DNA from: CAWALV01 sp963782965
GTDB lineage: Bacteria; Actinomycetota; Actinomycetes; Acidothermales; Acidothermaceae
Length of the DNA: 64,000 nucleotides
Direction: 5' to 3'
Assembly (NCBI GenBank): GCA_963782965.1
Contig: CAWALV010000002.1
Location: 248,001 to 312,000 of the forward strand
Shown: piece by piece, positions 57,498 to 64,000 of the stretch
Layout: every line of letters starts with the position of its first letter
Position numbering within the stretch: the first letter of the stretch is position 1
Translations under genes and position numbers: made by a program
The notes under the pieces: model-generated
The model's database searches: none
Told to the model about the DNA's origin: nothing
What the model saw: only the letters and a program-made list of their open reading frames with translations

Positions 57498-58750
57498 GCC
57501 GCGATCTCCGGAACGTCCAGTTCTCCGGTGACCGCGGCGGTGATGACCACCCGGCGGCGCTCCTCGAGGACAGCGATCTGATCTTGCATTGCGTCGATGA
57601 TCACGTCGAGCTTGGCAAGGCGAGCCCACACGGCATCGACGATGGCTTCTTGCTCAGCGATGTTGGGAAGTGGTACGCGAAGACCCTCGATATCCGGCAT
57701 GTAGATGGTCTTGTGAGTGGAGCCCATCGCCAATCGGCCCAAGAGGTCCTGACGCATCGCACGAAGGCAGAGCAGCAGGAAGCGCGGCCTGAGGAGCGGG
57801 CCACACGTCCAGGTCGCAAAGTCCTGGCTTGTTGCCATGTCCCGAGCCATGATGGCCGAGTATCCGGCGGAGGCCGTTCTACAGAGAATGACCGTATCGG
57901 CCGGGTGTACTTCGGCCGAGGAGTTCGCCAGGCCGAGTTCACTAATCATCTCTCGTGTTTCGGTGAGGTACTCGACGCGATCGGACCGCAGCTGTGCGAC
58001 CTCACCCGTCGTGACCCACGGAATCGAGCAGTCGGCCCACCATTCGGGGTGCGAGCGACTGGGCGTATGCCCGCTACCGAGACGCGCAAGGAGTGTGAGC
58101 TTGGCCTCGCGCCAGTCCGCTCCGCGAAAGGCGAGCCAAGGGAGACCGCTGGGAAGAAGCCGATCACTGGTGAACCGGCCGGCAACGCCATCCGTCATCA
58201 CGATCATGCGACGCTCCTCAAGAAAACCAAGGAGCTGCCGCTTCTTGTCGATGAGGGCGTCGATGCGGGCGGTCTCGGCGTCGAGGTAGTCCGCAACGGC
58301 GCGCTGGCGCTCACGGGAGATCGCCGGGACGCGGACGTCGCCGATGTCCGTGGCATTGATCGCCGGATAGCTAACTCCGACCGATCTGGCAACGATGTCT
58401 TCGACTACGAGATCAGACTGCGCCAACCAGCCGAGGTATCGAGCGTCGAGTGCCGGCTGCGGGCTGAGCACGGCAAAGCCGGTTGAAACAACGAGGTCAT
58501 TGACTTGCCCGCTCACCGGCCACACCGCGCGCAGGTATGTCCGCACCGTCGAGATGAGTACGTCGCCCTCACGGACGCGCCGACGCGCCCGGGTAGGTGC
58601 GGTGCTGAAGGTCATAACCTCGGGCTCGCTGAGGAGAACCCCACGCCCGACTGCGCCGATATCGAGATAGCGGAACTCGTACTCGCCGTCCGTGTCCTCG
58701 GGCAGTGCGTCCGGGTTGATATCGACGAGGTACTTGAGGCGCACGCTCAC
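57494..58750 (-). CDS. hsdS: Type I restriction specificity subunit (HsdS)
   Basis: The 418-residue protein starts at a GTG overlapping the hsdM stop. Two target-recognition domains are each followed by a conserved helix: RQRAVADYLDAETARIDALIDKKRQLLGFLEERR and EQEAIVDAVWARLAKLDVIIDAMQDQIAVLEERRR. TRD1 contains VREGDVLISTVRTYLRAVW and VSYPAINATDIGDVRVPAI; TRD2 contains LGSGHTPSRSHPEWW and IPWVTTGEV. Each domain reads half of a bipartite target. The sequence recognised cannot be predicted by eye. Confidence 0.94.
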   Translation of the reverse strand: MSVRLKYLVDINPDALPEDTDGEYEFRYLDIGAVGRGVLLSEPEVMTFSTAPTRARRRVREGDVLISTVRTYLRAVWPVSGQVNDLVVSTGFAVLSPQPALDARYLGWLAQSDLVVEDIVARSVGVSYPAINATDIGDVRVPAISRERQRAVADYLDAETARIDALIDKKRQLLGFLEERRMIVMTDGVAGRFTSDRLLPSGLPWLAFRGADWREAKLTLLARLGSGHTPSRSHPEWWADCSIPWVTTGEVAQLRSDRVEYLTETREMISELGLANSSAEVHPADTVILCRTASAGYSAIMARDMATSQDFATWTCGPLLRPRFLLLCLRAMRQDLLGRLAMGSTHKTIYMPDIEGLRVPLPNIAEQEAIVDAVWARLAKLDVIIDAMQDQIAVLEERRRVVITAAVTGELDVPEIAA

Positions 58751-61221
58751 TCGGTCACCTCACGGAGCAGTTCTTGGATCTCGGCTTCGAGTTGCTTGAT
58801 TTCAGCGTCGATCTCGGCGAGGGGGCGTGGTGGAACGTATTTGTAGAAGTGGCGGGTGAGTGGGATTTCGTAACCGAGCTTGGCCTTGGTGTGGTCGACC
58901 CACGCGTCTCCGACGTACGGCAGCACTTCCGACGTCATGTAGTCGTCGATGGCGGTTCTGAACTCAATGCTGGCGAGACGATCGGTGGGGTCGGCTTCCC
59001 ACCTGACCGGCGTCGCGGGCAGCGGGACGTTCTCGTTGTCGCGCAGGTCGGGGTCCGGTTCCGGCTCGCCCTTGCGGTCGGTGACGACGGGTGCATTGTG
59101 GTCGCGAACCGCGAGCAGGGCCCACAGCTGCTTTTCGATCGCTTGCGGCACCGCGCCCACTTTGGTCGCCAGCGCTGCGCGTTCGGACGTCGACGCCCCG
59201 ACGAGGCTGGTGAGCCGCTCAGTCAGCTCGGCCTGCGTGTCGGCGTCCAGCTTTCCCCACTGCTTGGTCTCGGCGAGGCGCGGCACCGAGTCGGCCGTGA
59301 CCTCCCAGCGAAGCCGCAGTGGTCGTTCGACGGTGATGCGCTGGAAACCGAACGACTCGTTGGGCAGGATCCTCACGCGCTCGTTCTCGGTGAAGTCGGC
59401 GTACAGCCGGGTGATCTCCTCGATCTGTTCGGGGCTGATCTCCTTGCGCTTGTCGCCGAGCGACTTGCGCATCTTCACCCACAACTCGCGGGCGTCGACG
59501 AGTTGCACCTTGCCGCGTCGCTCCGGCCGCTTGCGGTTGGTTACCACCCAGACGTAGGTGGAGATGCCGGTGTTGTAGAAGAGCTGATCGGGCAGCGCGA
59601 CGATCGCTTCCAGCCAGTCGTTCTCGATGATCCAGCGCCGAATCTCGGACTCGCCAGACCCTGCGGCGCCGGAGAACAGCGGGGATCCGTTGAAGACGAT
59701 CGCCAGCCGGCTGCCGCCGTCCTCGACCGGTTTCATCTTCGAGATCATGTGCTGGAGAAACAGGAAGCTGCCGTCGTTGATGCGCGGCAGCCCGGCGCCG
59801 AACCGACCCGCGAAGCCGCGGGTCTCGTGCTCGGCCCGTACGACGTCCTCGACCTTCTTCCACTCCACGCCGAACGGCGGATTCGCGAGCAAGTAGTCGA
59901 AGGTCCGGCTGGCGTGGCCGTCCTCGCTGAACGAGTTGCCGCACACGATGTGCGAGGCGTCCTGTCCCTTGAGCATCATGTCCGAGCGGCAGATCGCGTA
60001 CGTTTCGTCGTTGAGTTCCTGACCAAACACCTCCAACCGGGCGTTCGAGTTGAGGCTGCGCAGATGGTCCTCGGCGACCGACAGCATGCCGCCCGTGCCA
60101 CACGCCGGGTCGAACAGTGTCTTGATGACGCCGGTCTCGGTGAGCGCGGCATCGTCCTCCGCGAACAGTAGGTTGACCATCAGCCGGATGACCTCACGGG
60201 GGGTGAAGTGCTCACCGGCCGTCTCGTTCGACAGTTCAGAGAACCGCCGGATCAGCTCCTCGTAGAGGTAGCCCATCTCAATGTTCGACACCACGTCGGG
60301 ATGCAGGTCGACTTCGGCGAACCGGGAGAGCACCAGATACAGCAGATTCGCTCGGGCCAGCCGGCTGATCTGGGTGTCGAAGTCGAACTTGTCGAGGACC
60401 TCGCGTGCGCCCGGGCTGAAGCCGGCGATGTAGGAGCGCAAGTGGCCTGCCGCTTGCGCTGGGTCGTCGGCGATCCGACGAAAGTCGAGGGGCGACGTGT
60501 TGTAGAAGCGCTGGCCAGCAACGGTGCACAGGACCGGTTCGACATTGTCGATTCGGCCGCGCAGCCTTGCCGCACGCTCCAGCACCGCTGCCTTGGTTGG
60601 CTCTAAAACGCAGTCCAGGCGACGCAGGACCGTGAGCGGGAGAATGACCCTGCCGTATTCAGACTGTTTGTAGTCACCCCGGAGCAGATCCGCGACCGAC
60701 CAGATGAACGCGGCATGGTTGTTACTTCTCGGCTCGTTCGTGCCGCCGAGGCCCCGCCTGGTCACCCCGGCCGGGGCGTGTTCCTCGCTCTTCGCAACTC
60801 CAGCTTCACTCGCGGACGCTGGCGGCGCGGGCGCGACTACCTGCGATGGCGCAGGCGCCGCATTGGTGGATCGTTCACCAGCCACGATGAACTCCGCGAC
60901 GACGATCTCGCGCAGCCGGCGTGCCTTGTTCCGCGCCGCAAGATAGTCCAGCTGTGCCTGCTTCGCGCGTGGGTAGTCGCCGTCTCCGAGGCCCGCATCC
61001 CACAGAGCATCGACGATGGCTTGGCGTGCCTGGGCATCCGCAGGCAGCCATCGCGTAAGCATCGTCGGCCACGCGTCCGCAACGAACTCCTCGGTGGGGC
61101 GAGCGCCGAACTCGACGCGCAGCAACTCGGCCGGCTCACCGCTGCCGAGGTTCAGCTCACGGGCGAGGCCCTTGAGCAAAGGAGACGGCAGGTTGGTCCA
61201 GGCGAACTTGTAGCGTGGCAC
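58747..61221 (-). CDS. hsdM: Type I restriction methyltransferase subunit (HsdM) with N-terminal extension
   Basis: The protein has 824 residues, longer than usual for HsdM. Residues ~1-165 form an extra part: a folded-looking domain (YKFAWTNLPSPLLKGLARELNLGSGEPAELLRVEFGARPTEEFVADAWPTMLTRWLP) and an Ala/Pro linker. The normal enzyme starts near NNHAAFIWSVADLLRGDYKQSEYGRVILPLTVLRRLDCVL. SAM motif I is LFDPACGTGGMLSVAEDHL; catalytic NPPF is in YLLANPPFGVEWKK; FTPREVIRLMVNLL is the usual HsdM segment. The C-terminus ends in a coiled coil (LAEIDAEIKQLEAEIQELLREVTE). It methylates adenine as M2S. Confidence 0.93.
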   Translation of the reverse strand: MPRYKFAWTNLPSPLLKGLARELNLGSGEPAELLRVEFGARPTEEFVADAWPTMLTRWLPADAQARQAIVDALWDAGLGDGDYPRAKQAQLDYLAARNKARRLREIVVAEFIVAGERSTNAAPAPSQVVAPAPPASASEAGVAKSEEHAPAGVTRRGLGGTNEPRSNNHAAFIWSVADLLRGDYKQSEYGRVILPLTVLRRLDCVLEPTKAAVLERAARLRGRIDNVEPVLCTVAGQRFYNTSPLDFRRIADDPAQAAGHLRSYIAGFSPGAREVLDKFDFDTQISRLARANLLYLVLSRFAEVDLHPDVVSNIEMGYLYEELIRRFSELSNETAGEHFTPREVIRLMVNLLFAEDDAALTETGVIKTLFDPACGTGGMLSVAEDHLRSLNSNARLEVFGQELNDETYAICRSDMMLKGQDASHIVCGNSFSEDGHASRTFDYLLANPPFGVEWKKVEDVVRAEHETRGFAGRFGAGLPRINDGSFLFLQHMISKMKPVEDGGSRLAIVFNGSPLFSGAAGSGESEIRRWIIENDWLEAIVALPDQLFYNTGISTYVWVVTNRKRPERRGKVQLVDARELWVKMRKSLGDKRKEISPEQIEEITRLYADFTENERVRILPNESFGFQRITVERPLRLRWEVTADSVPRLAETKQWGKLDADTQAELTERLTSLVGASTSERAALATKVGAVPQAIEKQLWALLAVRDHNAPVVTDRKGEPEPDPDLRDNENVPLPATPVRWEADPTDRLASIEFRTAIDDYMTSEVLPYVGDAWVDHTKAKLGYEIPLTRHFYKYVPPRPLAEIDAEIKQLEAEIQELLREVTE

Positions 61222-61401
61222 AGGCGTCCTCCGTCAGGAGACTACCGATCGAATTCGTGCCGCCGCCGTAGCTTGCCGACATTGACACGTGGAGGGCTCG
61301 GAACTTGTTGGCGATCGGCGACCGAGGACGGCCGCGCAGCGGCCGCCCGCAGGCCGCCCTTGATGTAGTAGAGAAAGTCTCAACACGCTCCCGTCACGGC
61401 G

Positions 61402-61872
61402 TCACTGGACGAACGGCTCCTGGTCTCCGGCGAGATAGTGCTCGATGCGCAACCGCATGGTCGGGTGCATCGGAAGGTCGGTGAGTGCGTCTCGGGCGAA
61501 CCATCGCACGTCGGTGGACTCGGCGTCGTGGCCGAGCTGGCCGCCGAGGAGTCGGGTGCGGAAACAGATCGAGAACTCCTGGCGGACCTCGCCGTTGTCG
61601 TACGCGATGACGTGCGCGGGGTCGCTGTAGATGCCGACGATCCCGGTCGGCTCGATGTCGAGGCCTGTCTCCTCCCGAACCTCACGAATGATGGTCTGCC
61701 GCAGGGTCTCGCCGACGTCCATCGTGCCGCCGGGCAGCGCCCAGAGGTCGTTGTCGGCGCGACGCTGCAGGAGGATCGCGTCTTGGTCGTCTACGACGAT
61801 CGCCGTCGCGGCGGGCACGATCCGGTTCGGCCGAGGCGCTCGCGGGTCGTTGTAGTAGTCGGTGCGCGCCAC
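61402..61872 (-). CDS. Nudix hydrolase (possible Pif-like immunity protein)
   Basis: The protein has 156 residues. The Nudix box is complete: GGTMDVGETLRQTIIREVREETGL (G-x5-E-x7-R-E-x2-E-E-x-G). It probably hydrolyses a nucleoside diphosphate derivative. In the Streptomyces element pSAM2, the Pif protein that blocks redundant conjugation carries a Nudix motif. A Nudix gene beside an XRE-type regulator in such an element suggests a similar role here, though by analogy only. It lies 12 bases downstream of the XRE gene in the same orientation. Confidence 0.85.
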   Translation of the reverse strand: MARTDYYNDPRAPRPNRIVPAATAIVVDDQDAILLQRRADNDLWALPGGTMDVGETLRQTIIREVREETGLDIEPTGIVGIYSDPAHVIAYDNGEVRQEFSICFRTRLLGGQLGHDAESTDVRWFARDALTDLPMHPTMRLRIEHYLAGDQEPFVQ

Positions 61873-61884
61873 TTCGCCTCCGTG

Positions 61885-62625
61885 TCAGCTTTGGTGGACT
61901 AAGGCTGCTTGCGCCCAGACGGTCTCGAAGTTCTCGACGTACGTCGTGAACAGGGTGCCGCTCGCCACGCGACGCAAGTGGAGCACGGGCGCGAGGTAGG
62001 CGTTGGCGCCCCATAGGTGCGGGCTGACGAGTACCTCGTCGTCGAAGCGGTAGATCGAGTTGTACAGGGTCGTGCCGTGGGTGGCGAGGGCGAACCCCGG
62101 CCTCCCGAGCAGCGGTTCGTAGTGCTTCAGCGCTACCCGCGCGCGTGAGTCGATGCCGTCGCCGTAGCGCTCCTCGATACCGCGGAGCCGGACGGCGTCG
62201 CTGTCGGGGTCGCCGAGCGCGACCCGGATCAGGCAGCCGCGGGCGAGCCGACCGCGGAGCAGGTCGGTCAGATCAGGGAACTGCTCAGGCAGGAAGAGCC
62301 CGGCGTAGACGAGGATGTCGAGCTGCTCGGCGACCTCGCTGAGGAGCCGGCGCCAGACGTCGCGCGGCACGTCGGAGCGATGCGGATACAAGGTGACGAG
62401 TTCCGCCTGGCTGGTGGTCAGCTCGCGACCGCTGTCCGCCTCTGGCCACAGGTAGGTCTCGTTCTCCGCGAGCATTTCGGCGAGCTTCTGCCGGTGGCTT
62501 CGGTGCGGCACTCTCCCGGCAATCCAGCGCTCGACGGTCTTGGGGTCGACGTCCAGTTGCTCGGCCGCCCGGCGCGCGGTCAAGCCGCGCGTGGTTAGCG
62601 CGCTTCGCAGTCGCTCGTTCGCCAC
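61885..62625 (-). CDS. XRE-family transcriptional regulator (HTH plus C-terminal domain)
   Basis: The protein has 246 residues from GTG 62625 (GTG 62628 just before is nearly as likely; AAGGG upstream). The N-terminal helix-turn-helix is LRSALTTRGLTARRAAEQLDVDPKTVERWIAGRVPHRSHRQKLAEML. The C-terminal half (DILVYAGLFLPEQFPDLTDLL...GCLIRVALGDPDSDAVRLRGIEERYG...YNSIYRFDDEVLVSPHLWG) resembles the DUF5919-type domain often joined to such HTHs. It probably controls the divergent SCO3933-like/FtsK operon and the Nudix gene. The 180-bp gap to 62807 holds the divergent promoters. Confidence 0.82.
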   Translation of the reverse strand: MANERLRSALTTRGLTARRAAEQLDVDPKTVERWIAGRVPHRSHRQKLAEMLAENETYLWPEADSGRELTTSQAELVTLYPHRSDVPRDVWRRLLSEVAEQLDILVYAGLFLPEQFPDLTDLLRGRLARGCLIRVALGDPDSDAVRLRGIEERYGDGIDSRARVALKHYEPLLGRPGFALATHGTTLYNSIYRFDDEVLVSPHLWGANAYLAPVLHLRRVASGTLFTTYVENFETVWAQAALVHQS

Positions 62626-62806
62626 CACGCACCCTTGGGGACGGCTCGGGACGTTCCGGGACGCCCTGACCCTAGCGAAACGTCCCACGCTTCGCGATCA
62701 CCACGTCCGAGACGTCTTTCCCTGCCCCGGCCGCGCGGTGACGCCGTCCCGCGGTCGGGCGCGACGCTCCTCAGGTCCGTTCGACAACCGAACCAAGGAG
62801 GAACCG

Positions 62807-63133
62807 ATGCGACTTCCGATCGACACGACGGCGATGGCGTTCGTCGTCGCAGGGGCTGCGGAGCCGGTGCGTGACTTCGACTCCAAGCAGCACAAGACCG
62901 ACGAGAACGGCGCGCCGCTGTTCGCGGTGGCGCTGATGGTGCTCGGCGACAGCCAGCCCGAGATCATCTCGGTGAAGCTCGCCGGTCAGCCATCAGCCAT
63001 GGCGCCCGGTCAACCGGCGCGAGTGACGGGGCTCGTCGCGACGCCCTGGGCGATGGGCGAACGATCCGGCGTCTCGTTCAAGGCCAGCAAGGTCGAGCCG
63101 GCTTCGGCGTCGAGCAGCCGCCAGGCTGGGTGA
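62807..63133 (+). CDS. SCO3933-family small protein
   Basis: The protein has 108 residues from ATG 62807 (AAGGAGGAACC upstream). MRLPIDTTAMAFVVAGAAEPVRDFDSKQHKTDENGAPLFAVALMVLGDSQPEIISVKLAGQP and VTGLVATPWAMGERSGVSFKASKVEP match the small protein common in Streptomyces integrative elements just upstream of the FtsK-like transfer gene. The beta-rich pattern may be an OB-like fold. A regulatory role is annotated for the family but I know of no solid biochemistry. Confidence 0.8.
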   Translation: MRLPIDTTAMAFVVAGAAEPVRDFDSKQHKTDENGAPLFAVALMVLGDSQPEIISVKLAGQPSAMAPGQPARVTGLVATPWAMGERSGVSFKASKVEPASASSSRQAG

Positions 63134-63138
63134 GATCG

Positions 63139-63273
63139 ATGCGCTGGAAGGTCATCGTCGTCGTCCTGGTCATCGCAGCCATCGCGCCGGCCCTGTTCAC
63201 GCACGTGGCGCAGGTCGGCGTGCAGGCAGCGCTGGCTGCACTCGGTCAGCTTGTCGGGGGCGGTCATGGCTGA
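63139..63273 (+). CDS. Small hydrophobic peptide upstream of the FtsK-like gene
   Basis: The frame encodes 44 residues: MRWKVIVVVLVIAAIAPALF, THVAQVGVQAALAALGQLVG, GGHG. One TM helix with a positively charged start. ATG lies five bases after the SCO3933-like stop, and its end overlaps the start of the ATPase gene by eight bases, so it fits the operon. Small TM genes at this position are common in actinomycete elements. No family is recognised. Confidence 0.6.
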   Translation: MRWKVIVVVLVIAAIAPALFTHVAQVGVQAALAALGQLVGGGHG

Positions 63274-64000
63274 TCCGGCGCGCCGACAGCGGATCGACGG
63301 GTGGGGTGTCGGGTGGCCGACACCCCCTCCACCGTCGCTACCGCAGTCACTGATCCTCACGAGCCTTAGGTGGGTCGCCGGCTTATGGCTCGAGCTCGGC
63401 GTCATCGCAGCCCTCGCCGCCGAGCTTTGCTGCGCCCGATCGAAAGGCTGGCTCGGGCCGGCTGTCCCGGTGACCGCCGTCATGGTCGTCGCCGTGATCG
63501 CCTGGCCGCCGAGCCGTCGGTTCGCCCGTCGCGTACTGCACGCGCAGTCGGTCCGGCGGCGTTGGGCGGCAGCGGTTCGGATCGCGGCGATCCCTTCCTA
63601 CGCGGGCAAGGTGCCTACCGTGGCCCGGGTGCGGGCCGTTCCGGCCGGCGAGGTCCTTGATGTCCGCGTGCCCGTCGGCGGCACCGCCGGAGATCTCGTC
63701 GACGCGTCCGAGGTGCTGGCCGTGGCAATGAGCCTTCGCGCCGTCACGGCCGAACGCGACCCGGACAATGCCGCCCGCGCCCGCGTCACCCTCGTCCGAC
63801 GCGACCCCCTCGCGAACGACGCCGGAACGTGGCCGAACGCCGACGCCGAGCGGCTGTCGCTGTGGGAGCCGATCCCGGTAGGCGTCAACGAGGCAGGGGA
63901 ACAGGTCACCGTCAGCCTGGCCGAGCGCAACCTGCTGCTCGGCGGCGAACCGGGCGCGGGCAAGAGCGTCGCGCTGTCACAACTGGTCGCGACGGCAGCC
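63266..64000 (+). CDS. FtsK/SpoIIIE-type DNA translocase (Tra-like), N-terminal part
   Basis: The reading frame is open from ATG 63266 to the window end (245 codons). The N-terminus has one or two TM segments (SLRWVAGLWLELGVIAALAAELCC and GPAVPVTAVMVVAVIAWPP), then a cytosolic region, and Walker A GGEPGAGKSVALSQLVATAA just before the cut. This is the layout of TraSA/TraB-type ATPases that move double-stranded DNA between mycelia in actinomycete conjugation. It points to conjugative ability for the tRNA-Leu element. Confidence 0.88.
   Translation, partial: MADPARRQRIDGWGVGWPTPPPPSLPQSLILTSLRWVAGLWLELGVIAALAAELCCARSKGWLGPAVPVTAVMVVAVIAWPPSRRFARRVLHAQSVRRRWAAAVRIAAIPSYAGKVPTVARVRAVPAGEVLDVRVPVGGTAGDLVDASEVLAVAMSLRAVTAERDPDNAARARVTLVRRDPLANDAGTWPNADAERLSLWEPIPVGVNEAGEQVTVSLAERNLLLGGEPGAGKSVALSQLVATAA

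Larger units (their letters stand above)
53100..64000. mobile_element. Integrative (conjugative) element at tRNA-Leu, left part
   Basis: This runs from the 3' end of tRNA-Leu past the window end. It holds an intact tyrosine recombinase 100 bp from the tRNA, a type I restriction-modification operon, a Nudix gene, an XRE-type regulator, an SCO3933-like gene and an FtsK-type ATPase. This set is typical of actinomycete integrative conjugative elements (pSAM2-like). No second copy of the tRNA-Leu 3' end is seen up to 64000, so the right limit is outside. The left limit is approximate. Confidence 0.78.

Overview
The window is GC-rich and carries the replication-origin region of an actinobacterial chromosome. 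Gene content and order match the core oriC neighbourhood of Streptomyces, Frankia and Mycobacterium relatives: a CwlM-type amidase, parB-parA-rsmG-jag-yidC-yidD-rnpA-rpmH on the minus strand, then dnaA-dnaN-gnd-recF-dciA-gyrB-gyrA on the plus strand. The gnd gene between dnaN and recF, and a pknB without a neighbouring pknA, look more like Streptomyces/Frankia-type lineages than mycobacteria. I would not name a genus.

Layout. (1) 1-3420: end of an amidase, a GNAT protein, a PLP aminotransferase and a D-Ala-D-Ala ligase-like enzyme. (2) 3417-9102: leftward chromosome segregation (parAB with two parS sites inside parA), ribosome and RNA processing (rsmG, jag, rnpA, rpmH) and membrane insertion (yidC, yidD) genes. 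(3) 9103-21763: dnaA flanked by DnaA-box-rich intergenic regions (oriC most likely between dnaA and dnaN), the replication and gyrase genes, a DUF3566 protein, tRNA-Ile(GAT), a 41-residue DLW-39 family protein and tRNA-Ala(TGC). (4) 21718-31759: a 10-kb integrative element inserted into the 3' end of tRNA-Ala and bounded by a 47-bp perfect direct repeat. It carries an integrase remnant, a DUF3825 gene plus a tiny hydrophobic protein, a frameshifted integrase and excisionase, a MobF-type relaxase with two internal frameshifts, and a restriction-modification-like operon (PLD nuclease, possible second nuclease, adenine methyltransferase) with a divergent ribbon-helix-helix regulator and its probable operator. 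(5) 31795-40220: quinone oxidoreductase, VOC protein, chorismate mutase, then a tightly overlapping operon of glycosyltransferase, DUF2064, methyltransferase, five-TM molybdoenzyme, membrane protein and sugar epimerase, with a broken membrane glycosyltransferase-like gene diverging from it. (6) 40257-53119: backbone resumes with cwsA-like, ppiA, rhomboid, crgA, DUF881, class E sortase, trpG/pabA, pknB-pbpA-rodA-pstP-fhaB-fhaA (leftward cell-wall and signalling operon) and tRNA-Leu(CAG). (7) 53120-64000: start of a second integrative element beside tRNA-Leu, with an intact tyrosine recombinase, a type I restriction-modification operon, a Nudix protein, an XRE-type regulator, an SCO3933-like small protein and the start of an FtsK/Tra-type ATPase that runs off the window. 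This content is typical of actinomycete integrative conjugative elements.

Themes. Replication initiation, supercoiling, segregation and cell-wall growth control sit together. Both tRNA-borne elements supply DNA-modification or defence genes. Both carry a pair of octamer direct repeats with an 11-bp period near the attachment site, possibly integrase arm sites. Single-base frameshifts occur in four genes (xis, int, relaxase, membrane glycosyltransferase). They may be real decay or assembly error, and raw reads would settle which.
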